A stretch of 64,000 bases of DNA from Diphasiastrum complanatum (lineage: Eukaryota; Streptophyta; Lycopodiopsida; Lycopodiales; Lycopodiaceae), in the NCBI GenBank assembly GCA_029204225.1, contig CM055097.1, positions 1,533,414 through 1,597,413 on the forward strand, written 5' to 3'. The notes under the pieces were generated by a model that was not told where the DNA came from, made no database searches, and worked only from the letters and a program-made list of their open reading frames with translations. Shown here piece after piece: positions 21,963 through 33,544 of the stretch. The translations under genes and the position numbers were made by a program. Positions within the stretch are counted from its first letter, which is position 1; each line of letters begins with the position of its first letter.

Positions 21963-22690
21963 TGTTGAAATTGAAAAATAATCCATCTTGACTTTCGGCT
22001 TGCTACAAACTTTGTACTATGAAAGTATGTTGTTTCATAATTGTAAATGAATTTGGCCTAGATAGAGCTCGAGCTATATGGATTTGTCATATCTAGTTGG
22101 TTGAATACAACTTGCATATAAATTGTAGACTCAGAAATAGCAAAAATATGCTTGTAGAAACTCGTGGCATATCACATGCATTTATTGTAAGTGATCCATA
22201 GTGACATGCAAGGCATGCATAAAGTGAAATGGACACATGCATGATGATTTGTACAATTATAGTTAGGACTAGGACACTTGGTAAAAGTAGGTAGAGATAC
22301 ATGCATGAGATGTGACAAATGTCACTTAGACTCTAGTTTCCACTTTAGATGTGATTGAAAGTGGATGGATGTGGTTCTACCTTGAACTACCTCAAACTCC
22401 ATAAATATGTGTAGCCATTGTCATAATTTTTTATGAAGAACCAAAGCTTTGTAGCTATTCCATGCCATTTTCGATCCACACCATTTTTGCTTGATATATC
22501 TCTCTCTTTCTCTCTCTAACTCGTGTTGAGGCTAATGCTAATACACTAAACTCTTGTACTTTTGCTCATTTGTAATTTAATACTATGATTTTCTGATTCT
22601 TAGCATGCTAGATTGTGGTTAAGCCATAAGTTCTGTATTAGATCTTGCTATTCAATCTAGAATCAGATTATTGTGCTAATCATAAAGCTT
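21963..22690 (+). mobile_element. LTR-like repeat F, copy 1
   Basis: Starts TGTTGAAATTGAAAAATAATCC and is homologous to 42875-43450 over nearly 600 bp, including CATCTTGACTT..GGCTTGCTACAAA, CTCGAGCTA.ATGGATAT, AGAAACTCGTGGCAT and TTGAGGCTAATGCTAATACACT. A CATAAATATGTGTAGC TATA-like site lies near 22400. The TG start and the shared internal layout suggest a copia LTR; the 3' edge past 22560 is not covered by the second copy and is uncertain. Confidence 0.6.
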
Positions 22691-22744
22691 AATAAGATCT
22701 ATCATACTTGTGAATTATCCCCACATGTCACAACTACAAATATA

Positions 22745-23175
22745 GGCCCATTTCCACGCCCATTGCCACGCACATAAGACGGGGACCAAATTTGACCCGA
22801 CGGCCCTCGCATGGCAATGTTCATGGCAATTGCGTGGCAAACTGCATGGCAATGAATGCGTGGCACTGCCACGCCGCCTAAGTTTTTTGTCATCGGCTCT
22901 TCCTCCGAACCGATTTGGGAGGAGGGGGCTCGGAGCGATTCAAATTTTAAATCCGGGTGGCACTACCACGCGTGGTAGTGCCACGCGTGGCACTGCCACG
23001 CTTAAAAAATCTAGAAAATTGCCATGCGTGATAGTGCCACGCGTGGCAGTTTTTTTACAAAATGTTAAATTTTGCCACTCGTGGCAAAAATTCTGAAAAT
23101 TTTTCTGAAGTTTGCCACGCGTGGCAAATTTTTTCAGCAAGTGAAATTCTGCCACGCCGTGGCAAACTTTTTTGC
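22745..23175. repeat. Cluster of GCCACGCGTGGC palindromes
   Basis: The motif family TGCCACGCGTGGCA, in perfect or slightly changed form, occurs repeatedly: around 22965-23000 (CCACGCGTGG three times within 40 bp), 23035-23050, 23113-23127, and as half-sites GCGTGGCA or TGCCACGC from 22755 onward. Each full site is a self-complementary 12-14 mer centred on ACGCGT. Sequence between sites is AT-rich and non-coding. Apparent ORFs through it read CHAWQ- or RGT-type repeats and are artefacts. Confidence 0.85.
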
Positions 23176-23275
23176 AATTTTTTCAGGGCATATTTCAACA
23201 AAAAAAAAAACCCACAAAATGAAAAAAGTGGGGGCCTCGACTGCATTTCCAAATAGATTTCGTGAAGAAGAGCTT

Positions 23276-23277
<2 letters not shown>

Positions 23278-23369
<92 letters not shown>
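23278..23369 (+). repeat. (GA)n microsatellite, 92 bp
   Basis: Uninterrupted GA dinucleotide run, preceded by GTGAAGAAGAGCTTTG and followed by TTTTGTTTGTTAG after a short GATGAGATAG. The flanks resemble those of the run at 23548. Confidence 0.97.
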
Positions 23370-23372
<3 letters not shown>

Positions 23373-23544
23373 GATAGTTTTGTTTGTTAGTTTTTCATTG
23401 TTTATTATTTGTTTATTGATTGGTTAGTGAATGATTGTTTATTGTTGGCTTTTGTAGAAGAAAGCTATGCAATTTTGAAGGAAAGGAGACAATCCAAGCA
23501 AATGCATAAGGTATGTTAGGCATTCTAAATTTTGAAGAAAAGCT

Positions 23545-24258
<714 letters not shown>

Positions 24259-24946
24259 CTATCTTCTCCCTCATCGTTGTCCGAAGCCGAATCTTGTCCT
24301 TCGTCTTCGCCTTCATCCCCTTCATTTTCATTCCCTTCTTCTACTTGGTTTCCTCCCGTACTTTCTTCCACAAATGAAGCGGATGCTCTCTACATACACA
24401 TTCACAAAACAAATTAATAATTATTAGCCAAACACATGTCATAAAATTGAAATGAAATAAAAATTGTGTATAAAAAATAAGAGAAATACAAACTATGTAA
24501 CAAAAATTTACCCTTGGATGTACGCCTTGTGCCGCAAGATGATCAACCAAGGCACTATAGCCATGGCGACATCCAATATTGTACTCGGCATTTGTATACT
24601 TACGCCCATAATCTTCAACCTACATCAACACAAATCAATGATTAGAAAAAAGCAAATAAAATATTGATAAACAATAAACATATGAAATGCAATTAGCTAA
24701 AAGAGAATTGCTTACAAATTGGGCATGCATATTGGCTTTGCCTCCCGATCCAAGGTGAGATTAGCCTAAAAGATTAAGCCTTGATTTTGTTGCCTCTCTT
24801 TGTTGCTTAAAGCGCTTGAGATTAGGATGCTTGAATTCATAAACAACTTTTTCCCAATCTTTGTTAGATGCCCATCCCGGCCTCTTCTTGCCTTTACTAC
24901 ATAATCGTCTTAATGATTGGCGCTTATGACGAATATGCGTACACAT
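24259..24946 (-). pseudogene. Ptta/En/Spm-type transposase (Transposase_24-like) 3' part
   Basis: Three probable exons on the minus strand. The first (about 24946-24718) reads RRLCSKGKKRPGWASNKDWE, FKHPNLKRFKQQREATKSR and, after one in-frame TAA, SHLGSGGKANMHAQF ending at a GTAAGC donor. This matches the 'W....W..L...F..P.......NR......HTGGS' layout of plant Ptta/En/Spm transposase domains. The second (about 24618-24513), after GATGTAG, reads VEDYGRKYTNAEYNIGCRHG and ends at HPR/GTAAAT. The last (about 24388-24259), after TGTATGTAG, encodes an acidic tail (EDEGQDSASDNDEGEDSED, stop). The domain assignment is from memory of the family pattern. The internal stop suggests decay. Confidence 0.6.
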
Positions 24947-25255
24947 ACTCGTCTTCGCTCATTTGTCATTAAATCGATTTGGTTCTGGAAACTCACGGTA
25001 CAATATATCAAGTATCTTGTCTTTGTCCCCTTGGTCTTGTTGCTCCCAAGGGTTAAACAAATCGTGACCTTTCATGAATTAGATAATGTCATATTCATTC
25101 AAGCAACTTGACATTGGTAAGGTATCTAAATGTCTTAGTGATAAAGACATTTGTGGATCTTGTTAAATTTGTGTGTACATATCAATTTTAACTGTATATT
25201 TTAACAAGTGTATTTTTTCAATATCATTAACATTCTTGTTAAAAAATTGCAGATA

Positions 25256-25548
25256 AAATTTAATCGTTCATTAGCGAATATGTCTTCTACTGAGGAAATG
25301 TCTTGAAACAGGTATATTTATTTAATGTACAGTAGATATTATGTACTTAACATTTGGATTTGCAAATTGTTTGTTGAATATAACCTTTTTGTTTTTTTTC
25401 TACAATTGTTTAAAGCACAACGCCTCCACAAGATAGCAAAAAGTTAAAGAAGATGCAATATTATTACAAAATGAAATCACGAAAAAGAGCACAAATGCTT
25501 GAGCAAAGACTTAGTGGAACATCATTGTCATCAAGTTCTGGTGCCTAG
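25256..25548 (+). pseudogene. Possible two-exon C-terminal gene piece
   Basis: A segment at 25253-25312 is bounded by TTGCAG and CAG/GTATAT and reads IKFNRSLANMSSTEEMS followed by TGA. A second at 25419-25548, after a T-rich tract and AAAG, reads TTPPQDSKKLKKMQYYYKMK and then SRKRAQMLEQRLSGTSLSSS to a TAG. Joined phases agree. The product would be a basic, serine-rich tail. The family is unknown and the splice sites are only inferred by eye. Confidence 0.25.
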
Positions 25549-25668
25549 CCTCAACCTAAATCGTAGGCACTATATAATTATTTGTTCAAAACTTAGGACT
25601 GTAAAATAGATTTTTGATATATTACAAGGATCTCTCTTTTGTTATGAATTTGAATGTATTTCAAAAAA

Positions 25669-28095
25669 TCATAACATTTGGCGAGTTTTTAGCTTGATAT
25701 CTAAATTGTGCTCTTCTATAAACCACTGAAAAAGTTGAACTAAATATTTATTTCTTGAATTGTGTCCTCCATGATTTGTAGCTCTATGAAATGCTCCCCT
25801 TGCTTGCCAATGAGATTTTTCTATGCCTTGTGATGACCAGATACTTAAGCTTCCATATTCCTTTGCAAAATAAGTTGCATGATGAAGAAGGGTGTCTATC
25901 ACTTTTTTCAATCGTGACATTCTTTTTATGTAGTCCTGCATTTGACAGAACTATTTCCAACCTCCTAATTGTTGCTTTAGCCACAAACTCCAGTTTATGA
26001 TTCCATGCTAGTAGAATATGCAGGTAAATAAGTTTTTCAATAATACAAACCTCAGCATGCAATGTGCATATGTGAACATCTTTTAATGAAATTGGTAGAA
26101 CACTTTTCATATTTGGATCTTCAGTTTCTCATGTTGGATCAGTGTTTGTTGATCATCCCAAATTCATATTGTAGCAATCCTTCATGCAATAAAGACATGA
26201 ATGCTTTGATGTTGCCCCATGAGAGACATTATACATACGTTTTAATATTTTCAAATCCTCTGCAAGGTGCCATTGAATTTAAAAACTTCCATGGTTTTCG
26301 ACTATAAATTTCTCACCCTCCAAATGTCTCTTTATAATCTCGCCATAATTTGTTCTTGAAAATATCCATGAAAGTATTTTATGGTCCTCTTTCAAGACCT
26401 ATAGAAATGCAAATAATGCATGACATGTCAATAAAAACTGGCAATGTATGAAATGTTAATAACTATATTCTAAATGAAAATTGAAATGTATACTTGGAAT
26501 GCCGCCAACCACCGTATGTGATTTTCTGATTGAACACTAAATTTTCGATCATCTGTATCTGAAATTTTGTTCATTAAAGTGACACTCACTCGTTCCAACT
26601 TTTGACCTTTGATGATTTCATATTCATCCAATTTTATTACAATAATGATCTTTCCATTTACTTGATGTTCGTCTAGTTTATGGAATTGAATAATGTATTT
26701 TAGAACATTTTCAATATCAAGGAAAATATTATTTCAATCGTTGTAATTGAGCTCATCATATTCTGATTTGTATAATTCAGTTATATGAAGTGGTTGGCCA
26801 ACTACTTTGAACATTCCGTCATTATAATATTTTTTTGCTAATCTCACCCGATATGGACGCGGAAGATAAGTTTTCTTCATCATCACTTGGGAAAAAGCTT
26901 TTTTAACTATTCTAAAAAAAGTAGAATAAGCATCTTTGCTAATTCCAAAAACATCACATGCACCTTGTATCACATTTGAATCCAAGTATGATTGAACCTT
27001 AATCAAAACAGTTTCTACAATTTCATTTTTCATTTTTTCAAACCAAGCATATTTCATCATTTCCTTTGCTGACTTTCTTGGCAAAACATGACTGAAAGAT
27101 TATCCAATGCATGAATGATCTATTAAATAGTTTTTTGCTACCAAACATGATCTGCAACAAACATATGAAACTCAAATTATATTTAATAAATAAATAATCC
27201 ATGTTATCAAGTAAAAATCAAACTTAAATGACATATACAAATCAAATAAACAATTTATATGAAAACATACTTGAATGCTTGAATTCTTTTTGTTTTTATT
27301 GCCACTATGTGTAGATAAGTCATCAATATTCTTCATCGATACTCTCTTTCTTTTTCTCTTCATCATTGCCTTTTTGATAATTTTTATATCAACAACAGAC
27401 TTTAAACTCTTGGATCGCAACTTTTTTATGGATTCTAACATTCCTTGGTTTGATCCATAAAGAGTAGTGAATGTAGCATTCAACTCTACCATAGCATTCT
27501 TAAATGCATTGTTTTCAGCACTAGTGTGTTGCACGCAATGAAACAACTGCTGATTTGCACGTTACAATTGTTGATTAGCAAACTGTAATTGTTGATTAAG
27601 ACAAGATATGTTATGCATTCCAATATCACGCAACCTTTGACATATCCAAGTAATCCGCTATTTCCTTCACATACAAATCTGAAAAAATGAGTTACGGACT
27701 TAAAATCTGGACACAAATTGCTAGCTGGATCATTAGGATAAATTGATCCATCCACCCACAAATCTATATTCATATGATTATTCATTCTCAATTCTTTAAC
27801 TATTGCAGCAGCATTTTCTACAAATTTTGAATTTTTCTTGATTATTGGAGTGCATTACATAGGAAGAGCAACATGCAAATGGAACATTGCCATTGTTAAA
27901 GGCTACAATCCGTAAATGCTTCAAACTACAATAAATCAACATGAATAGATCTAGCATACTTTACTTTTGTAATGTTTATGTCACATTCAAAAATCATCTT
28001 GCCTCATATTTCACTATAAGCATACAATGATTTCAAAAGTTCTGCTAATCCCGCTTCAGTTTTTGCATTGAGCACACCAAGATTTTCACTCTTAA
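25669..28095 (-). pseudogene. Unclassified transposon-like gene, multi-exon, decayed
   Basis: Reading the minus strand from 28095 downward gives consistent coding segments: ENLGVLNAKTEAGLAELLKS (about 28080); NIDLWVDGSIYPNDPASNLC (27770); a glutamine/asparagine-rich coil with repeated NQQL (27600); NAFKNAMVELNATFTTLYGS and a lysine-rich stretch ending at a GTATGT donor (27540-27265); after a TTGTTGCAG acceptor, KSAKEMMKYAWFEKMKNEIV to YKSEYDELNYND (27084-26734); after a TGA, KLDEHQVNGKIIIVIKLDEY to a GTATAC donor (26725-26495); after TTTCTATAG, GATSKHSCLYCMKD with a CxxC (26400-26100); PISLKDVHICTLHAEVCIIE (26100); and IWSSQGIEKSHWQARGAFHR near the stop (25669). The C-terminal motifs recall an unnamed family of transposon proteins found across eukaryotes. 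At least five internal stops plus a frameshift make it a pseudogene. I could not name the superfamily. Confidence 0.5.
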
Positions 28096-28280
28096 AACTC
28101 TAGTCCCGAATTTTGGAATGAGCATGAAGAGAAGTTATTACACCTCGTGCTTAACTAACTATTGTCCAAATTAACCATACCAGTCAAACGTCGAACAAGG
28201 CCGAAAACTCGGAAAACGACGACCAGAAGTTATCGGTTCGCATTCTCTATCTATGTAACCTCTCTCTAAAGTGAAATTTC

Positions 28281-29640
28281 TTAAAGGGCCCATTTTGAGC
28301 CCATATTTCCCCTAATGTCACCATTCAAAAATGCATTAGCAATGTCCATTTGTAAAGATCCCAACCAAAAAGAGTACCAAGAGAGATGATGACCTAAATG
28401 CATGCCTACAATCTTTGCCACGGGTGCAAAGGTCTCATCATAGTCAATACCATGTTTTTGTGCATATCCTTTAGCCACCAGCCTTGCCTTGTGTTTGTTG
28501 ATTGATCCATCTTGGTTTGTCTTCACCTTGAAGATCCACTTGCATCCAATAACCTTCTTCTCCTTAGGAAGTTCCACCAACCTCCATGTGTTGTTCTTTA
28601 TAAGAGCTTGGTACTCAAGATCCATTGCTTAGATCCACTCCTCTTTTTGCCATGCCTCATCTACACATGTAGGGTCATCCAAAGAGGTCAGAAAAGCATA
28701 GTTTGTACCACCAACAGCTTGCTTACCTTTATTGTCATAAGTGAGCCTTGAAGGTTGTTGTCTTTGCCTTGATGTCCTCCTTGGCTTTTGACTTAATAAA
28801 GGCCCTTCATCATCAACATCCAAAGTACCATCAACCATGTCATCCACATCAAGAATGTTAGATTCAACCACAACATCACCACTTGAAGAAACCTTTGGAA
28901 TGTTTCCCTCATTAAAAAATGACATCTCTTCCAATGACCACTTTATTAGTTGAAGGAATGTAAACCATGTAAGCTTTGCTCACCTCACTATATCCAACAA
29001 ATATACATTTTCTTGAAGATGGATCCTCCTTTGTCCTATCATCAATAGTTATGTTGATATAGCAAGTACATCCAAAAGTTCTGAAGAATCTGACACTCAA
29101 CCTTCTACCAAACAACATCTCAAAAGGGATTTTTCCATCCGATATTACACTCGGCCACCTATGACATAGAAAATTAGCACACAACAAAGCTTGATTCCAA
29201 AATGGTTTAGGAATATTTGCACCTAACCTCATGGCTTTAGCACCTTCACATAAGATTCTATTCTTCCTCTCGGCCACTCCATTTTGTTGTGGTGTCCTTG
29301 GGCTTGTGTACTCCCTCTTGATCCCATGCTCATCACAAAAGGCTTTAAACTTGGTAGAAATATACTCACCACCATTGTCACTCCTCAAGCACTTGATTTG
29401 GTAGAGAATTAGACCTCCCTTGCAATCTTGAACTTGACAAAGACATCATACACCTCATCCTTGCTCTTTAGTAGATATACCCAACAAAATCTACTAAAAT
29501 CATTAATAAAAGTTACATACATCTAAGCACCTCCATTGCTAGTTGTAGTAACACCATGAATATCCGAATGCACAACCTGAAAAGGCCTAGTAGATCTATT
29601 ATAAGGTACCTATGTGACTTTGACAAAGCACATTGCTCAC
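28281..29640 (-). pseudogene. Ty1/copia integrase-RT fragment, family B
   Basis: Minus strand, 5' to 3': GAG-pre-integrase tail with C..C (CALSKSH near 29630), a broken stretch resembling INDFSRFCWVYLLKSKDEVY, then an open 158-codon block with RSDNGGEYISTKF, SPRTPQQNGVAERKNRILCE (catalytic Asp and Glu present) and FGCTCYINITIDDRTKEDPS, then KPRRTSRQRQQPSRLTYDNK and finally the RT start CKWIFKVKTNQDG, KARLVAKGYAQKHGIDYDE and DIANAFLNGD. It ends after the first RT motifs at about 28281. The copy in the inverted-repeat spacer is the same family. Confidence 0.92.
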
Positions 29641-30418
29641 AAACATGATTGATGCTAGTATGTCTAATTGATTGATTGCTATATTGTTTTGTGATCAGTA
29701 GTCGAGTATCTAGGTCCTACAAATTCAATGCATAGTGTAACGCATTTCCACCAAGTATAGGTGCACATGCAGCTGAGCACCAAACGCTTCGGCTAGCAAA
29801 TCAAATACAAGCAAAATAAAAAGACACAAAAAATTTCTACACCTACCAGTTTATTTTGTGGAAGATCATAACGTCGTCATTCTGGTTGTAACTCATTGTT
29901 GTGCTTTAGTGTAATATAACAACAATACGCTTTTCTATCTGTGTATAACGTAGGTGAATGCTTATTTTGATTTGAATGCACTTTGTTTCTATTTTATCAC
30001 GCTCGTTTACTCACTCTGATCAGAACATGGACATCTACACCTCCTCAATTTCTGATCAAACGATGGCTATCTTTGACACCTAAGGAACTTGCATTTTTCA
30101 TCACACAATCAATCTAAGTTTTCAAAACTGAACTTCTTATTGAATCTGATTTCCAGTAACACCTCACACCATTTCCAATCTCTTCGGTGGACTGTACTTA
30201 TCCATTTGGTTTTTAGTATGAGTTGTTCTCTTAAGATCTTGTTGGGCTGAGCAATTGATGTGTGAATATAATTTAGCATTTACATTCTTTCAGATTGTTC
30301 TTGCATGTAGCAGCCCATAATAACGGGATAGTCATTCCGCAACTATTTTCTTCTCTCTTCTCCATTCGCATTCTACTGCCCTATCAGTTTTGCCATATTG
30401 AGTTGACAAATGATACTA
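29641..30418. other. No gene seen; possible degraded LTR
   Basis: AT-rich sequence upstream (in element sense) of the family B pol fragment. A segment ATGGCTATCTTTGACACCTAA near 30063 resembles sequence near 21760-21880. Confidence 0.35.
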
Positions 30419-30735
30419 AAGATCGATACCGAGTATCGATCTCTCATATCATTTTCCAGCTTCATACCACAAAAGGATACTGTGTATCAATTTCATGTAT
30501 CACATAACAAAAGTGAGACCACAAATCGATACCGCGTATCGATCCACTATATTGAATTAACAGAGTTTGAAAAATTGAAATGCATTATAACAATTGAGAA
30601 GATTATTTTATGTTTAATTTGCATGAGAAAAACCTATGATATGAAAAGACGATATCGTGCATCGAGCTCGCATACCATTTACCAAAATGATACGACAAAT
30701 CGATATCTGGTATCGATTTCCCATACCATCTTCAA
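30419..30735. repeat. Degenerate tandem array with palindromic ATCGAT core
   Basis: Five related cores: ATCGATACCGAGTATCGAT (30422), GGATACTGTGTATCAAT (30475), ATCGATACCGCGTATCGAT (30525), CGATATCGTGCATCGA (30650) and ATCGATATCTGGTATCGAT (30699). Each is followed by a related tail of the CTCATACCATTTTCCA..CATACCACAA type. Spacing is about 53, 50, 124 and 50 bp, so the basic unit is near 50 bp with one gap holding unrelated sequence. Cores 1, 3 and 5 are near-perfect inverted repeats around a 3-bp centre. Confidence 0.8.
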
Positions 30736-30839
30736 CCATTTGGCATTCGAACTTATCCATCACGTAACATCTACCCAAGTTCATAGCTATGAGCGAGTTT
30801 CTTTATCTATTTAAATATTTTTTCATAAAAAGAGACTTT

Positions 30840-32402
30840 GCAGAGATATCAATCTTTGATGATAGTGAGTATGATTCAAGTGTCCTAATCGACGATGCCA
30901 TAGTAATGCTTTATTGACAACAACAAACGTTTTCAAGGCTTGACTAGTATCAGAATAACAATATGCCAATCTATATAAGTTTTTATGTCTCTTGCCAAGT
31001 GCAAAGATCTTACTTGTCCTATCGATAATCCGATATTGATCAGACTCAAACTCTACCTTATAACCTAAATCAGTATTCTGCTTACTGATAGTGGATTTGT
31101 AGAAAGTTTAGGAACATACAAAACATTTGATAGTAATTTGAATTGATCATGTTGGAATTTCAATCTCACAGTACCTTCAGATTTGATAGTGTGAGTGCTA
31201 TCGTCGCCAAGCCAGGAAACCAAGAATTATCCAATAGTACTTTTCGATCTTTGATCATAAATGCTCCTTCGGCCATATCGATGTCAAGAGGTGCTGTGGC
31301 TGCATTTTCCTGTTTATTTGGATGCTTACTGGCATTCTTAGCTTTGAGAACCCTGCAATCCTAGATCTCATGATTAGTGCGCTTGCAATACTTACTAAAC
31401 ATCTTCTTCTTCAACTGTGGATTTGATCATTGTTCTTGACTTTGAGTCGGTTTCTGATTTGATGCGGACTGCTTAGAGCTTTTATGCTTCTGTCATTTTG
31501 AGCCTTTGTTGACATATAGAGCTTGAGATGATGAAGTCGATGAAGTGTCTTGACTTCTTTGATTATCTTCTTGCATCAACATAGTGATAACTTTGGTAAG
31601 AGTTAAATTTGAGTGTGTCGTTATGATCATCACCCAGTTCTCATCTGTAGAGGGCAAGCTTGAAAGCAATGTCATAATTGCGTCTTGATTATTTATGACT
31701 GATCCAAAAGCGGCTATCTGTTGCAAGAGATTTTGACATCTTGAGAGTGAAGAATTTTCTTCGTAGATGTAACTTAGAAGTTACGTCCTTCACATCATAT
31801 AGTGAGCTCAGGATGTCCCATACTTGTTTCGAAGTTTGAGCTTCAGATATGTGGCCAATCTAAGTGTCTGCTATATTGAAAATAATAAGGACGAAAAATT
31901 TACCATCCTTCGACTTTCAATTTGAGTCGGCTATGTCATCTTCAGGCTTCTCCTCTATACCTGTGACAACATCCCACAACTCATTGGCGATTAGCAAGGT
32001 CTTCATCTTAAATTTTCACAAGTAGTAATTGTGTCCATTCAGCTTGTCTGTGATAAGACCGGCTTTACTCTGAGAATCCATCTGGAACTTTAGTCTCTCG
32101 ATATATCGATGACGTTAAGAGAAGATATTGTGCTGCGCTACAATTGGAAATCAACTATCTGATACGAAAATTTGATACCACACATTAAAGAATATGATAT
32201 TGTGAAAGATATTAAATGATATCGATTTGATATCGCGAAAGATATCAAGTATTAGAGCCCCGATATAACAGATCACTCTGATATCATGAAGGTAATAGCA
32301 TATTAAATAACATGCTCTAATACCATGTTGGAAAGAGGTGATAATGCAATAACGACAAGTTGAATCTTGTGAACGACTTATCGAGCGTAGCGGAATGGGC
32401 CT
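30840..32402 (-). pseudogene. Ty1/copia gag-protease fragment, family A (copy 2)
   Basis: On the minus strand, from a truncated LTR (32326-32402) and primer site (32314-32325), gag runs MDSQSKAGL... to QALYVNKGSK (31493), with several stops, followed by a zinc knuckle KYCKRTNHEI.DCRVLK near 31380 (one TAG inside) and the protease/GAG-pre-integrase region ending SLKIDISAK near 30840. The gag part is nearly the same as 5165-5805. The LTR is cut off where copia family D begins (about 32403), showing that D inserted into or replaced it. Confidence 0.88.
32314..32325 (-). promoter_or_regulatory. Copia primer-binding site, family A copy 2
   Basis: Minus strand TGGTATTAGAGC directly after the LTR end TTCCAACA, identical to the site at 6038-6049. 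Confidence 0.88.
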
Positions 32403-33480
32403 TTCCAAAAGTCTATTTCAAGGCCTAGAATATAGTGTTCCACCTAAATCCTGCATCTCAAACTCACTACCAAGTGCATGCTTAGTTTCTTCAACGAGCT
32501 TCTCATTATTTTCACAAAGAATGATATCATTTACATAGATGAGAAGTATAATTACAAAGTTATCTACAAACTTATAGTATAGAGAAGGGTCATATTCAAT
32601 TAGAACAAATCCGAGTGATATGAGATAGGAGTTGAGCCTTGCATACCAAGACCTTGGTGCCTGTTTCAGTCCATACAAACTTTTGAACAAAAGACAGACT
32701 TTTGATTCATCACCTTCCTTCACAAAACCTGGAGGCTGTTCCATATAAATCTCCTCCTCAAAGTAACCATTGAGAAATGCATTAGAAACATCAAGCTGGA
32801 ACATACTCCATTTGTCAAAACATGCAAGAGATATGAATATTCGGATTGTTACCATCTTTGCAACTGGTGCAAAGGTGTCTTCATAATCAAGCCCTTTGAT
32901 TTGTGAGTAGCCTTTGGCACAAAGTCTTGCTTTATACTTATTGATACATCCATCATGATTATACTTGATTCTGAATACCCACTTACGTCCAATCATATGC
33001 ATGTTGTTTGGTGGCTCCACAAGCTCCCATGTGTTATTTGACATCAAGGCTTCAAACTCTTGGGTCATTTCTTCAACCCACTTCTCAGATTGAAATGCTT
33101 CTTGGACATCCTTAGGCTCTTCATCTGATATGAAAAGTGCATGATAGGAAGTTTCACCTTCCACTTGCCTTCCTTCAGCATCATATATGAGCCTACCTGG
33201 CTCAGATCTTGCTCATGTAGATCTTCTTGGTGTAGTAGCTTGAATTTGCTCCTCCTCAAGCCTCGGCCTCACCTCTTCTTGAACAACATCAAGATTGATG
33301 ATTGATCTTGCATGAGACTCCTTGACCTGTGCATCATCCAAGTTAAATTTTTGATCTTCATGGAAGATCACATCTCTACTAACAACATTCTTGTCAATAG
33401 ATGGGAGATATACTTTGTATGCTTTTTTAGTGGATGCATATCCTACCAAAAAATCCCTCAACTGCACTAGGATCTTCCTT
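32403..33480 (-). pseudogene. Copia family D reverse transcriptase part
   Basis: The 248-codon frame 33164-32418 holds WVEEMTQEFEALMSNNTWEL, GRKWVFRIKYNHDG, KARLCAKGYSQIKGLDYEDT, FQLDVSNAFLNGYFEEEIYM and SLYGLKQAPRSWYARLNSYL: a full copia RT up to the catalytic box. That box reads YVNDIIL; the first catalytic Asp is Asn (codon 32529-32531), which should kill polymerase activity. A frame upstream (33467-33213) holds the linker YASTKKAYKVYLPS. After FEMQDLG the homology ends at about 32403. The rest of RT, RNase H and the 3' LTR are missing. Confidence 0.93.
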
Positions 33481-33544
33481 CTTCCTAGTTTCTAGAGGCA
33501 CATGCACAAAACATACATAGCCAAAAATCCTAAGATAATCTACC

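Noticed and set aside
22702..23256. ORFs with repeated RGT/CHAWQ residues as a repeat protein
   Set aside because: They arise from the GCCACGCGTGGC palindromes, which give ORFs on both strands; no splice sites, start context or family match.
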